A stretch of 64,000 nucleotides of DNA from Aureimonas sp. OT7 (GTDB lineage: Bacteria; Pseudomonadota; Alphaproteobacteria; Rhizobiales; Rhizobiaceae). The notes below the pieces were generated by a model, which was not told where the DNA came from, did not search any database, and worked only from the letters and a program-made list of their open reading frames with translations. Location: positions 3,815,001-3,879,000 of the forward strand of contig NZ_CP062167.1 in the NCBI RefSeq assembly GCF_014844055.1, in the 5' to 3' direction. This document shows, piece after piece, positions 46,179-55,453 of this stretch. The position numbers and the translations under genes are program-made. Within the stretch, counting starts at the first letter, position 1. Each line of letters opens with the position of its first letter.

Positions 46179-47840
46179 ATGCCATTCCATGCCAGTAGTG
46201 TAGCGCACGATATTATGCACGCAGACCGCGCCGCACCCTATGACGCCATCGTCGTAGGCAGCGGCGCGGCAGGTGGCGTTGCATGCCAAGAACTGACGCA
46301 GGCCGGGCTGCGCGTCCTGGTGCTGGAGGCCGGGTGGGAGCCGACGTCATCGCTGTCCGGCGTCAACGCGCCGTCCGCGCGGATCATCGCCTCCATCACC
46401 AACAGTATGCGACGCCGCTCCATCCCGCCCACGGTGAACGCACTCGGCTTGAAGGCGCTGTCGGCCTTCGGGCGACTCCGGCAGCCGGTTCAGTCGCGAT
46501 GCTTTGCATGGAAATTGTCTCCCGGCTCCCTCGTCGACGATCGTGACTGCCCCTACGAGACGGCGCCGGGTACGCGGTTCAACTGGTTCCGGTCCCGCCA
46601 GGTCGGAGGCAGGATGGTGGTGCCGGGCCATGGGCGGCAATATTATCGCATGGCCGCGGCCGATCTGCGCGGTGACACCCATGGGCGGCCTGCCTGGCCG
46701 CTCGGCCTTACCGAACTCGAGCCCTCATACGAAGCCGTCGAAGAAAAGTTGCGCCTGAGAGGCGGCAACGACAGCTCCAGGCTGGCGCCGGACAGTCTCA
46801 TCCATACCATGCTTACGCCGCGGCCCGAAGAGGCCGCGATGATCTCGGCGCTTCAGGACCGGTTGCCCGACCTGCATCCCATTCTCGGCCGCTACGCACC
46901 GCCGCTGGACTGGGTCGCGATGGCGGCCGAAACCGGACGCCTGACGCTGGCCACGGGCGCCATCGTCGATCGCGTGCACCGGGATGGCAAGGGCTGCGTG
47001 ACCGGCGTCGGCTGGATCGATGGCCGCAGCGGCAAACGCCGGTCGGCGGAAGCGCCGATTGTCTTCCTGTGCGCCTCGGCGTTCGAAACCACACGTATTC
47101 TTCTGATGTCGCGCGATCCCGCCGACCGGGACGGTCTCGGCATGCATTCCGACGCCCTCGGACGCTTCGTCATGGACCACGCCGTTGCCAGTTGCGCTGG
47201 CCAGGTCGATGTGCGGAAGGGTGACGAGACGACGGAAGCCGAGCATGGCCGCTGCCTCTATGTCCCGGCCATGGCGCAGGTAGACCACCCCGCAACCGGC
47301 GAGGCGCTCGAAGGCCCCTTCGGCATGCAGTTCCATCGCCAGCCGACAGGCGAGCACCGAGCCCGGATCGATATCGTCGGTTTCTCCCCGATGCGCCCTC
47401 GCCCGGAGAACCGTGTGACTTTGTCGTCGCGGAAGGACCGGTTCGGCATTCCTGTCCTCAGCATCGACTGCCGCTATGACAATGCCGACCTCGCCATTGC
47501 CCGCCACATGCTCGAAACCGTGGACGAAGCGGCCCGTGCGCTTCATGTCGACATCGACTATCTCAGCAAGGAGATAGCGCCGCCGGGCACCGGCATCCAC
47601 GAGTGCGGCACTGCGCGGATGGGGTCCGACCCGTCGACATCGGTGGTCGATGCCAACGGCGAGTGCTGGGACACCAAGGGGCTCTATGTCACCGATGCAG
47701 CCGCGTTGCCGTCGCTCGGCGTCCAGAATCCGACTCTGACGATCATGGCTTTGTCGGCGCGGGCCGCTGCGCACGCATCCCGCCAGCGGCTCGGGCGGGC
47801 GGCCGATCCCGAACGCCGACGGGTCGAAGAGCTCATTTGA
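46179..47840 (+). CDS. GMC-type FAD oxidoreductase
   Basis: 553 aa FAD-dependent alcohol/sugar dehydrogenase. It shows the FAD Rossmann motif AIVVGSGAAGGVACQEL with VLVLEAG, the RSRQVGGRMVVPGHGRQYY substrate-side segment, and the C-terminal HECGTARMGSDPSTSVVDANG with catalytic His and GLYVTDAAALPSLGVQNPTLTIMA. An ATG at 46215 gives the more usual short lead before the FAD motif. It ends by overlapping 8 bp with the convergent DegT aminotransferase gene. An oxidase making a keto group and an aminotransferase could act in series, an inference from proximity only. Confidence 0.88.
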   Translation: MPFHASSVAHDIMHADRAAPYDAIVVGSGAAGGVACQELTQAGLRVLVLEAGWEPTSSLSGVNAPSARIIASITNSMRRRSIPPTVNALGLKALSAFGRLRQPVQSRCFAWKLSPGSLVDDRDCPYETAPGTRFNWFRSRQVGGRMVVPGHGRQYYRMAAADLRGDTHGRPAWPLGLTELEPSYEAVEEKLRLRGGNDSSRLAPDSLIHTMLTPRPEEAAMISALQDRLPDLHPILGRYAPPLDWVAMAAETGRLTLATGAIVDRVHRDGKGCVTGVGWIDGRSGKRRSAEAPIVFLCASAFETTRILLMSRDPADRDGLGMHSDALGRFVMDHAVASCAGQVDVRKGDETTEAEHGRCLYVPAMAQVDHPATGEALEGPFGMQFHRQPTGEHRARIDIVGFSPMRPRPENRVTLSSRKDRFGIPVLSIDCRYDNADLAIARHMLETVDEAARALHVDIDYLSKEIAPPGTGIHECGTARMGSDPSTSVVDANGECWDTKGLYVTDAAALPSLGVQNPTLTIMALSARAAAHASRQRLGRAADPERRRVEELI

Positions 47841-48969
47841 CGATCCCGGTCGCTATGCGGCGCATGAGTGCGGACGGATAGTTCATCCCCAGGTTCACCA
47901 CGCAGGTACGGTCCAGTATGTCGAGCGTCCTGGAACACATGTCACGGTCGTAGCGGATTTCCCGGTTCGCCCAGGCCCAGGGGTTCAGCTTCGGGTGGGA
48001 CGTACGCTGGGCAAGGATGGGCTCCCAGTTCGTATAGACGTGCTTCGAGCTGTCGCGCAGGCGATTCCACACGCCACGGCGCGCCTGCAACTCGACGGCC
48101 GCCTCCTTCGACGGGGCCAGCAGCGTCAGGCTGACGGCGTTGTCGGAATCGTTATGGGGCGTCACGCAGAAGCTGGAACTGCCGGATAGGATCTCGGCCA
48201 TCATGGCGCGCCGCTTGCGCATACGCTCCAGCATGGGCCCGACCTTCTTCAGTTGCACCGACAGCATCGCGGTCTGGATTTCGGTTACCTTGTAGTTGAC
48301 GCCGATGAGGGCCGGTTCCTCGAGCGGCTTTTCGTGGTCGCGGATCAGGTCACCGAGGTCGTGGTAACCCCGGGCCCTGGCAAAATAGCGGCTGTTGCCC
48401 GTCAGCACGGCACCGCCTTCGCCGATATTCATGTTCTTCATCTTGTTGAAGCTGTAGGCGCCGAGGTCACCGATCGCGCCCAAATACCGCCCCCTGTATC
48501 GGACGCCGACGGCCTGGCAGGCATCCTCGATGACGACCAGTCCGCGCCTTGCGGCGATGGCCATGACGCTATCCATGTCGCACGGCGCATTGCCCATGTG
48601 GACCGGCATGATGGCCCGCGTATAGGGCGTGATCTTGCGCTCGATGTCGTGGGGGTCGATGGTCAGCGTTTCGTCGATATCGACGAAGATCGGCACCGCG
48701 CCGACAATGACGACGGCCGCGGCCGTGGCCATCCATGTATAGGCCGGCACGAGAACCTCGTCACCGGGCCCGATCCCTGCGCCGACCAGCGCCGATATCA
48801 GCGCGGCCGTTCCCGACGAGACCGCCAGCGCGTGCCGGGCACCGGTCATCTCGGCCAGCCGATGTTCGAAGGCGTTGGTGAAGCGTGCCTCCCTGCCATG
48901 GCGCGTCAGGTGACCCTGCGCGATCGCGCGGCCGGCGGCGATCCACTCCTGCATTCCCATCGATGGCAC
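47833..48969 (-). CDS. DegT/DnrJ/EryC1 aminotransferase
   Basis: 378 aa PLP enzyme that aminates keto-sugars or similar ketones. VSSGTAALISALVGAGIGPGDEVLVPAYTW, VIEDACQAVGVRYRGRYLGAIGDLGAYSFNKMKNMNIGEGG (catalytic Lys in NKMKN) and LIGVNYKVTEIQTAM match the family. It lacks a glycosyltransferase or nucleotide-sugar gene nearby; the convergent GMC oxidoreductase could supply its ketone. A hairpin-forming repeat lies about 105 bp upstream. Substrate unknown. Confidence 0.92.
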   Translation of the reverse strand: MPSMGMQEWIAAGRAIAQGHLTRHGREARFTNAFEHRLAEMTGARHALAVSSGTAALISALVGAGIGPGDEVLVPAYTWMATAAAVVIVGAVPIFVDIDETLTIDPHDIERKITPYTRAIMPVHMGNAPCDMDSVMAIAARRGLVVIEDACQAVGVRYRGRYLGAIGDLGAYSFNKMKNMNIGEGGAVLTGNSRYFARARGYHDLGDLIRDHEKPLEEPALIGVNYKVTEIQTAMLSVQLKKVGPMLERMRKRRAMMAEILSGSSSFCVTPHNDSDNAVSLTLLAPSKEAAVELQARRGVWNRLRDSSKHVYTNWEPILAQRTSHPKLNPWAWANREIRYDRDMCSRTLDILDRTCVVNLGMNYPSALMRRIATGIVK

Positions 48970-49073
48970 TTGAACTCCTCCGGCCCTGAGGCCTGTCCTC
49001 GTCTACTGAGGATGCCATCTTCCCTTTCCAGACGGAGTTGGCAGCGCGAACTTCCTGCCGAGACATTACCAAA

Positions 49074-49089
49074 AAGGCGTAGTCGCCTT
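49074..49089. repeat. short inverted repeat in the DegT-diguanylate cyclase spacer
   Basis: AAGGCG-TAGT-CGCCTT flanked by A residues on the left. On the minus strand it resembles a terminator, but no minus-strand gene ends here, so an operator for the divergent genes is more plausible. Function unknown. Confidence 0.35.
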
Positions 49090-49192
49090 ATGGGAAAACA
49101 ACCTTAGATTGCACGCATACAATACTATGGATATGTCACATCCAAGTCTGCAGCCGCCGTATCCGGGTCCAACTCCCTGGTAGCGCGTATTC

Positions 49193-50605
49193 ATGCGTGA
49201 AAGCTGGAAAGCCATGACGACAGATGCCTCCAGCGAGCGGGTCGTTCGCATTTCCCTGATGTTCGCGATCGTCTTCGGCGCGTGCCTCGTCGGCATATTC
49301 TCGCGCCCGGTCGGTCTTCTGGCCGCGTTCTGGCCAGCCAACGCCATCGTCGTCGGCCTGTTCGCCCGCTACCGCAAGCTCGGACAGCCGCTGGAATGGG
49401 TCGCGGTGGCCGCAGGCTTTGTGGCGGCGGACCTGGTAACCGGAAGCACGATCAGCGCCGCGCTGCTGCTGAACGCGGCCAACCTCGTCGGTATCGCAGC
49501 AGGTGTCGTCATGTTGCGTGGGATGTCGCCCCAGGAGTTTCGGCTTCGGCGCCCCAATTCCGTGATCAAGCTGGCAGCAGCAGCCTGCGTCCCGGCCATG
49601 ATCACCTCGACCTGCGGCGCCCTGGCGTCCAATGCGCTTTTCGGTCATGCCCTGACCGCCTCTTTTGCACAGTGGCTTTCGGCCGAGATGACAAGCTACG
49701 TGGCCATCTTGCCCTTTATCGCGACGTTTCCCCATCGGTGGCGTCGCGCCCTGAGGCAGCACAACTCCGATCGGACGTCGGTGCGGCGCCTGGCGGCCCC
49801 GACACTGACATTCGGCTTGTGCTGCCTGTTCGGCGTCGTGGTCGGCGGGCCGGGAGCCGTTTTCTTTCCGCTTCCGGCATTGTTGTGGTTTGCGATCTCC
49901 CTGCCGCTCTTCACCAACACCATCGTCCTTCTTCTGTACCTGGTGCTTGCCAATGTCGCGATCGCCTCCGGGCTGGTCGATATGCGCGTCGATCTGGCCG
50001 ACGCGCGCAATATCGTCTCGCTCCGGTTCGCGCTGACGCTGCTGATCCTCGGCCCTCTGGCCGTCTCGTCCATCAGCTCAAGCCGCCTGGTCCTGATGCG
50101 GCAGTTGCAGAAGGCGCTGGCAACGGACTCTCTGACGGGAGCCCTGTCTCGGCCGGAATTTCTGCGCCGCGCCGGCAGCGCTGCGGCGCAGGCACGATGC
50201 GCCGTCCTGGTGCTCGATGTCGACCGCTTCAAGTTGATCAACGACACCTACGGCCATGCGGCCGGCGATGCCGCCCTGCGCAGCTTCGCCGACGCCGTGC
50301 GCAGAGCGCTGCGCGACGGTGACCACTTCGGCCGCATGGGCGGCGAGGAATTTGCCCTCATCCTGCCGAACACGCGAACGCGCGAGGCTTTCCTGTTCGC
50401 GGAGAGGCTAAGAGAGGCGATATCCTTCATGACGATCGAGATGCGCGAGGTTCGCGCGTTCGGCATCACGGTCAGCATCGGCCTGAGCTCGACCGAACCG
50501 GGCGGAAACAGCCTGTCCGACGCGCTGCAGAAGGCCGACAGGCTTCTCTACTCGGCCAAGAAGGGCGGCCGCAACCGGGTGATGTCCGAGCTTGTCCCCG
50601 CCTGA
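49193..50605 (+). CDS. diguanylate cyclase, MASE1-like sensor with GGDEF
   Basis: 470 aa inner-membrane enzyme making cyclic-di-GMP from two GTP. About 8 hydrophobic helices (residues about 18-290) contain the MASE1-like start LLAAFWPANAIVVGLFAR. The GGDEF domain (about 305-465) has DSLTGALSRPEFLRRA, VLDVDRFKLINDTYGHAAGDAAL, the active-site RMGGEEFALILPNT, and an inhibitory I-site RDGD five residues before GGEEF. The I-site predicts product inhibition. Start at 49193 or ATG 49214. Monocistronic or followed by the DUF1289 gene after 21 bp. Confidence 0.92.
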   Translation: MRESWKAMTTDASSERVVRISLMFAIVFGACLVGIFSRPVGLLAAFWPANAIVVGLFARYRKLGQPLEWVAVAAGFVAADLVTGSTISAALLLNAANLVGIAAGVVMLRGMSPQEFRLRRPNSVIKLAAAACVPAMITSTCGALASNALFGHALTASFAQWLSAEMTSYVAILPFIATFPHRWRRALRQHNSDRTSVRRLAAPTLTFGLCCLFGVVVGGPGAVFFPLPALLWFAISLPLFTNTIVLLLYLVLANVAIASGLVDMRVDLADARNIVSLRFALTLLILGPLAVSSISSSRLVLMRQLQKALATDSLTGALSRPEFLRRAGSAAAQARCAVLVLDVDRFKLINDTYGHAAGDAALRSFADAVRRALRDGDHFGRMGGEEFALILPNTRTREAFLFAERLREAISFMTIEMREVRAFGITVSIGLSSTEPGGNSLSDALQKADRLLYSAKKGGRNRVMSELVPA

Positions 50606-50626
50606 ACAAGGCGCTACGCCATCCGC

Positions 50627-50782
50627 ATGGAAAGTCCCTGCCTGAATATCTGCACCTTCGACAAGCGCCTTGGCATTTGCACGGCATGCCGGCGCACGAT
50701 CGACGAGATCGCGCGTTGGGGCAGCATGAGCGATGCCGAGCGCGCCGCCATCATGGCGGCTCTTCCCCGCCGACGCCGGTAA
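50627..50782 (+). CDS. DUF1289 microprotein
   Basis: 51 aa: MESPCLNICTFD, then LGICTACRRTIDEIARW, SMSDAERAAIMAALP. The SPC...C...C..C cysteine pattern with a following acidic/Trp helix is the DUF1289 (YdhL-like) signature and suggests metal binding. Role unknown. It starts 21 bp after the diguanylate cyclase stop on the same strand. Confidence 0.88.
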   Translation: MESPCLNICTFDKRLGICTACRRTIDEIARWGSMSDAERAAIMAALPRRRR

Positions 50783-50846
50783 GGGAACGAAACACGGGAT
50801 CGCCGCATTATCGCCCAAATGATGAAAGTGCGTTAACCACGGGGCG

Positions 50847-51083
50847 GTGATCATGGTCAGCATGGCGGTGGATACGGTCGAAACCTTCATCGTGCCCGAC
50901 GAGGTCATGGTGCGCCGGCGTGTGCTGCCGGCAGGGCGCTATCGCGGCCATCACCGCGGGTCCATCTGGGAAATCCTCCTCAGCGACGATGAGCGGCGGG
51001 AGTTCGGTTATCGACGACCGGCGCTCAATGTCACGCAACTGGTTTCGGAAGGCTATGTCCTGACGGAGCGCGCCTCTGCCTGA
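50847..51083 (+). CDS. small hypothetical protein
   Basis: 78 aa from a GTG at 50847, or 76 aa from the ATG at 50853 (GGGGCGG upstream). It has hydrophilic, mixed alpha/beta composition: VETFIVPDEVMVRRRVLPAGRY, GSIWEILLSDDERREFGYRRPAL, LVSEGYVLTER. No family is recognised. Converges with the dehydrogenase gene at a 3-bp gap. Codon use is ordinary for the genome, which supports it being real. Confidence 0.45.
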   Translation: MIMVSMAVDTVETFIVPDEVMVRRRVLPAGRYRGHHRGSIWEILLSDDERREFGYRRPALNVTQLVSEGYVLTERASA

Positions 51084-51086
51084 CGC

Positions 51087-51968
51087 TCAGCGATCGCGCA
51101 GATACTTGATCACAGCCGAGAAATCTTCGCCGCCACCGCCTGCGGCGTCGAACGCGGCGTAGATTTCCTCGGCGTGGTGGCCCAAAGGCGTCGCCGCCCC
51201 CGACCCCTCCGCAGCCGCCCGCGCCAGCCCCAGATCCTTAAGCATCAGCGCGGCCGCGAAGCCGGGCTTGTAGTCGCGGTTTGCCGGCGAACCCGGCACC
51301 GGCCCGGGCACCGGGCAGTAGGTTGTCAGGGACCAGCATTGGCCGGACGACGTCGAGGCCACGTCGAACAGCGCCTGGTGCGACAGGCCCAGCTTCTCGG
51401 CCAGCACGAAGGCTTCCGCCACGCCAATCATCGAAATGCCGAGGATCATGTTGTTGCAGATCTTGGCCGCCTGCCCCGCACCTGCGGCGCCGCAATGGAC
51501 GATCCGCCTGCCGACGCGCGTCAATACGGGCTGTGCGGCCGAGAAGGCTTCGGCCGACCCCCCGCACATGAGCGTCAGCGTGGCCGCTTCCGCGCCGACC
51601 GTGCCGCCGGATACCGGCGCATCCAACGACAGCATGCCGGCCGAGGCGGCCATCCGGTGGGCCTCGCGCGCGCTGTCGACATCGATGGTCGAGCAGTCGA
51701 CCAGCAGCGTGCCCGGGGCAGCAAGCGACGCAAGGTCGGTCCAGACACCGATGACGTGACGGCCTGCCGGAAGCATGGTGATGACGGCCTGTGCGTCGGC
51801 CACGGCATCGGCCAGCCCCGTGGCCAGCGGCAGTCCGGCATCCTGCGCGGCGGCGCGGGCGCCCTCCGCAAGATCGAAGCCGATGACCCGATAGCCGGCC
51901 GCCTCCAGATTGAGGGCCATGGGCAGCCCCATATTGCCGAGGCCGACGAAGGCGATCCGCATGCTCAT
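51087..51968 (-). CDS. mmsB: 3-hydroxyisobutyrate dehydrogenase-like beta-hydroxyacid dehydrogenase
   Basis: 293 aa NAD(P)-dependent oxidoreductase. Rossmann start IAFVGLGNMGLPMALNLEAAGYRVIGFD; substrate motif LDAPVSGGTVGAEAATLTLMCGG; catalytic lysine region AGQAAKICNNMILGISMIGVAEAFVLAEKLG; C-terminal AALMLKDLGLARAAAEGSGAATPLG. It best fits 3-hydroxyisobutyrate dehydrogenase of valine breakdown, but tartronate-semialdehyde and related enzymes share these motifs. It is last in an operon with a GMC enzyme and a Liv-type importer, consistent with branched hydroxyacid use. Confidence 0.88.
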   Translation of the reverse strand: MSMRIAFVGLGNMGLPMALNLEAAGYRVIGFDLAEGARAAAQDAGLPLATGLADAVADAQAVITMLPAGRHVIGVWTDLASLAAPGTLLVDCSTIDVDSAREAHRMAASAGMLSLDAPVSGGTVGAEAATLTLMCGGSAEAFSAAQPVLTRVGRRIVHCGAAGAGQAAKICNNMILGISMIGVAEAFVLAEKLGLSHQALFDVASTSSGQCWSLTTYCPVPGPVPGSPANRDYKPGFAAALMLKDLGLARAAAEGSGAATPLGHHAEEIYAAFDAAGGGGEDFSAVIKYLRDR

Positions 51969-51978
51969 CCCCTGTCTC

Positions 51979-53568
51979 CTAGTGCGCCAGGATCATGCGC
52001 GCCGCCTTTTCGGCGATCATGACCGTGGGCGAGTTGGTATTGCCGGACGTGATCGTCGGCATGATCGAGGCGTCGGCCACGCGCAGGCCGTCGACGCCGC
52101 GGACCCGAAGGCGCGGGTCCACCACCGAATCCGGATCGCTTCCCATCCGGCAGGTGCCGACCGGGTGAAAGATGGTCGTGCCGATATCGCCGGCAGCGCG
52201 TTCGAGCTCTTCCTGGGTCTCGAAGGACGGACCGGGCTTGAACTCCTGCGGGCTGTAGCGTGCGAGCGCCGGCTGGCCGACGATGGCCCGGGTGATGCGA
52301 ATGGAATCGGCAGCGACGCGCTTGTCCGCTTCCGCCGACAGGTAATTGGGGCGGATGGCCGGCTGCTGCCGGTGGTCGGGCGACCGCAGATGTACGCTGC
52401 CCCGGCTTTCGGGCCGCAGGTTGCAGACGCTGGCGGTGAAGGCCGGGAAGGAATGGACGTTCTCGCCGAACTTCTCGAGACTGAGGGGCTGCACGTGATA
52501 TTGCAGGTTGGCCGTCTCGAAGGCCGGATCCGACCGCGTGAAGACGCCGAGCTGGCTGGGCGCCATGGACATCGGACCCGAGCGCGATACGGCATATTCC
52601 AGGCCGATCATCATCTTGCCGCCCATGGTGGAGGCACGCTCGTTCAGCGTGCGGATGCCCGACACCTTGTAGGCACAGCGCAGTTGCAGGTGGTCCTGCA
52701 GGTTCTCGCCGACGGCCGGGCGGTCGACGACCGTCTCGAGGCCCGCTTCCCTGAGCACGCTGCCGCTGCCGATCCCGGACAGTTCCAGGATGTGCGGGGA
52801 GCCGATGGCACCGGCACTCAGGACAACCTCGGCACGGCAGGCCGCCTTGCGTATGGCGCCGCCCATCTCGTACTCCACGCCGACGGCGCGTCCGTCCTCG
52901 ATCAACAGGCGACGCACCTGCGCTCCTGTCTGCACGGAAAGGTTCGGCCGCTTCTCGGCCGGCCGCAGGAATGCCTTGACGGTGTTCCAGCGCACGCCGC
53001 GCTTCTGGTTGACCTTGAAGTAGGACGAGCCTTCATTGTCGCCGCGGTTGAAATCCTCGATTTTCGGAATGCCGTATTGCGCGGCCGCCTCGCGGAAGGC
53101 ATCGAGGATATCCCAGTGCAGCCTGGCGGTTTCTACACGCCATTCGCCGCCCGTACCGTGCATGACGTCGGCCCCGGCATAATAGTCTTCGCTGGCGCGG
53201 AACAGCGGCAGCACGTCGTCCCAGGCCCAGCCCTCGCAGCCCATCTGGCGCCACAGGTCGTAGTCCCGGGCCTGGCCGCGCATGTAGATCATGCCGTTGA
53301 TGGACGAGCAGCCGCCCAGCACCTTGCCACGCGGATAGCCCAGCGCGCGGCCATTCAGGCCGGCCTCCGCCTCGGTGGAAAAGCACCAGTCCGTGCGCGG
53401 GTTGCCGATGCAGTACAGATAGCCGACCGGAATGTGGATCCAGGCGTAATTGTCGCGCCCGCCCGCTTCCAGCAGCAACACGCTGCGTGTGCCGGCGGAT
53501 AGCCGGTTGGCGAGCGTGCAGCCGGCGGTACCGCCGCCCACGACGATGTAATCGAATGTATCGGTCAT
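51979..53568 (-). CDS. choline dehydrogenase-like GMC oxidoreductase
   Basis: 529 aa FAD enzyme oxidising a primary alcohol. FAD motif YIVVGGGTAGCTLANRLS with VLLLEAGG; GMC signature 1 YPRGKVLGGCSSINGMIYMRGQ; signature 2 LSAGAIGSPHILELSGIG; catalytic His region TTIFHPVGTCRMGSDPDSVVD; C-terminal ADASIMPTITSGNTNSPTVMIAEKAA. Betaine genes are absent, so the substrate is probably not choline; it may be an alcohol brought in by the adjacent importer. Gaps are 4 bp to livM and 10 bp to mmsB. Confidence 0.92.
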   Translation of the reverse strand: MTDTFDYIVVGGGTAGCTLANRLSAGTRSVLLLEAGGRDNYAWIHIPVGYLYCIGNPRTDWCFSTEAEAGLNGRALGYPRGKVLGGCSSINGMIYMRGQARDYDLWRQMGCEGWAWDDVLPLFRASEDYYAGADVMHGTGGEWRVETARLHWDILDAFREAAAQYGIPKIEDFNRGDNEGSSYFKVNQKRGVRWNTVKAFLRPAEKRPNLSVQTGAQVRRLLIEDGRAVGVEYEMGGAIRKAACRAEVVLSAGAIGSPHILELSGIGSGSVLREAGLETVVDRPAVGENLQDHLQLRCAYKVSGIRTLNERASTMGGKMMIGLEYAVSRSGPMSMAPSQLGVFTRSDPAFETANLQYHVQPLSLEKFGENVHSFPAFTASVCNLRPESRGSVHLRSPDHRQQPAIRPNYLSAEADKRVAADSIRITRAIVGQPALARYSPQEFKPGPSFETQEELERAAGDIGTTIFHPVGTCRMGSDPDSVVDPRLRVRGVDGLRVADASIMPTITSGNTNSPTVMIAEKAARMILAH

Positions 53569-53572
53569 GATG

Positions 53573-54562
53573 TCAGGCGCCGAGGCGCTCCATGATGCGC
53601 CGGCCGAATCTGGAGTTCTGGAACTCGCCCACGATGCCCCGGCGAAACACCAGCACGCACACCATGAAGATCAGGCCGGTAATGATGGTGACGGGGAAGG
53701 ACGAGGTGGCAAGGTAGTTCTGAAGTGTCACCACGATGGCCGCCCCGAAGAACGGGCCGAGCATGGTGCCGATGCCGCCGAGCAGCGTCATCAGGATCAC
53801 CTCGCCCGACATCTGCCATGCGACGTCCGTCAGCGTCGCGAACTGGAAGACCAGCGCCTTGACCGAGCCCGCCAGCCCGGCCAGCGTCGCCGACATCACG
53901 AAGGCGGCGAGCTTGTAGGAATTGACCGAATAGCCGAGCGAGATCGCGCGGTTTTCGTTTTCACGGATCGACTTCATGATCATGCCGAAGGGCGATTGCA
54001 CGATGCGATGGATGGCGAACATGCCGACCAGGAAAACCGCGAGCACGAAATAGTACATGTTCAGGCTCTGGCCGAGGTCCAGGAAGCCGAACAGCATGCC
54101 GCGCGGCACCGCCTGGATGCCGTCCTCGCCATGGGTAAAGGGCGCCTGCAGGCAGAAAAAGAAGAACATCTGCGCCAGCGCCAGCGTCACCATGGCAAAG
54201 TAGATGCCCTGCCTGCGGATGGCCAGGAAGCCCATGACGAGGCCCAGCAACGCAGCGCCCGCCATGCCGACGAGAATGCCGAGTTCCGGCGACAGGCCCC
54301 AGACCTTCACCGCATGGGCGGTGAAATAGGCTGCCCCGCCGAAGAAGGCCGCATGCCCGAAGGACAGGAGGCCGGTATAGCCGAGCAGCAGGTTGAAGGC
54401 CGATGCGAAGAGCGCGAAGCACAGGAGCTTCATCAGGAAGACCGGGTACAGGGTCATCGGCGCGAGGATCAGGGCCCCGATCGCGATGGCCAGCAACGCC
54501 AGTCGCATCGGCGCCGCGCCCCGGCGTTCGGTGGCCGCTACGCCATATGTCGCGTTTGCCAA
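53573..54562 (-). CDS. livM: branched-chain amino acid-type ABC permease LivM
   Basis: 329 aa inner-membrane permease with about 9-10 hydrophobic helices. LLLGYTGLLSFGHAAFFGGAAYF, FLAIRRQGIYFAMVTLALAQMFFF, SIRENENRAISLGYSVNSYKLAAFVMSA (EAA-like loop) and GEVILMTLLGGIGTMLGPFFGA are LivM hallmarks. A TTG start at 54562 follows GGGAGG and is coupled to the livH stop; an ATG at 54508 is a shorter alternative. The frame's extension to 54970 is spurious. Confidence 0.92.
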   Translation of the reverse strand: MANATYGVAATERRGAAPMRLALLAIAIGALILAPMTLYPVFLMKLLCFALFASAFNLLLGYTGLLSFGHAAFFGGAAYFTAHAVKVWGLSPELGILVGMAGAALLGLVMGFLAIRRQGIYFAMVTLALAQMFFFFCLQAPFTHGEDGIQAVPRGMLFGFLDLGQSLNMYYFVLAVFLVGMFAIHRIVQSPFGMIMKSIRENENRAISLGYSVNSYKLAAFVMSATLAGLAGSVKALVFQFATLTDVAWQMSGEVILMTLLGGIGTMLGPFFGAAIVVTLQNYLATSSFPVTIITGLIFMVCVLVFRRGIVGEFQNSRFGRRIMERLGA

Positions 54563-54564
54563 TG

Positions 54565-55449
54565 TCAGGCCCTCCCGAACAGGCCGGCGGGCCGTACCAG
54601 CAGCACCAGCGCCATGATGACGAAGACGACGATGTTGGACGCCTCCGGATAGAAGACCTTGGTCAGCCCCTCGCACAGCCCCAGCAGATACCCGGTGACG
54701 ATGGCCCCGCCGATGGAACCCATGCCGCCCACCACCACGACGGCGAAGACGATGATGATGATGTTGGAGCCCATCAGGGGGCTGACCTGGTAGACGGGCG
54801 CCGCGAGGATGCCCGTCAGCCCGGCCAGCGCCGCGCCGAGGCCGTAGGTGAAGGTGAGCAGCAGCGGCACGTTGATGCCGAAAGCACGCACCAGGGTTGG
54901 ATTTTCGGTTGCGGCGCGCAGATAGGCCCCGAGCTTGGTCTTCTCGATCAGCAGCCAGGTTGCCAGGCACACGATCAGCGATGCGACCACGATGAAGCCG
55001 CGATAGTTGGGCAGGAACATGAAGCCGAGATTGGTGCCGCCCGCCAGTTGCGGCGGCGGCGCATACGGCTGGCCGGATGCGCCGGAATAATAGCGGAACG
55101 TGCCTTCGAGCACGAGCGCAAGGCCGAAGGTGAACAACAGCCCGTAGAGGTGGTCGAGGTCGTAGAGACGCGACAGAGCCAGCCTCTCGATCAACGCGCC
55201 GGTCAGGCCGACGATCAGCGGCGCCAGGACGAGCGAAGGCCAGAAACCGATGCCGCCATAGGCCAGCAGAAGATAGCCGGCGAAAGCGCCGAGCATGTAT
55301 TGCGCGCCATGGGCGAAATTGATGATGCGCAACAGGCCGAAGATGACGGCAAGGCCAAGGCTGAGCATGGCATAGAAGGAGCCGTTGATCAGCCCGACCA
55401 ATAATTGCCCCATCAGGGCCTGGACGGGCACGCCGAAGATCATGGTCAT
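54565..55449 (-). CDS. livH: branched-chain amino acid-type ABC permease LivH
   Basis: 294 aa inner-membrane permease with about 8 hydrophobic helices. LLVGLINGSFYAMLSLGLAVIFGLLRIINFAHGAQYMLGAF is the LivH start; LRAATENPTLVRAFGINV is the EAA loop contacting the ATPases; VVGGMGSIGGAIVTGYLLG follows. Located between livF (4-bp gap) and livM. Confidence 0.94.
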   Translation of the reverse strand: MTMIFGVPVQALMGQLLVGLINGSFYAMLSLGLAVIFGLLRIINFAHGAQYMLGAFAGYLLLAYGGIGFWPSLVLAPLIVGLTGALIERLALSRLYDLDHLYGLLFTFGLALVLEGTFRYYSGASGQPYAPPPQLAGGTNLGFMFLPNYRGFIVVASLIVCLATWLLIEKTKLGAYLRAATENPTLVRAFGINVPLLLTFTYGLGAALAGLTGILAAPVYQVSPLMGSNIIIIVFAVVVVGGMGSIGGAIVTGYLLGLCEGLTKVFYPEASNIVVFVIMALVLLVRPAGLFGRA

Positions 55450-55453
55450 GAGC

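Noticed and set aside
45969..46289. Minus-strand 106-codon frame before the GMC oxidoreductase gene
   Set aside because: Covers the AT-rich promoter region and the start of a supported gene; unusual composition and no ribosome site.
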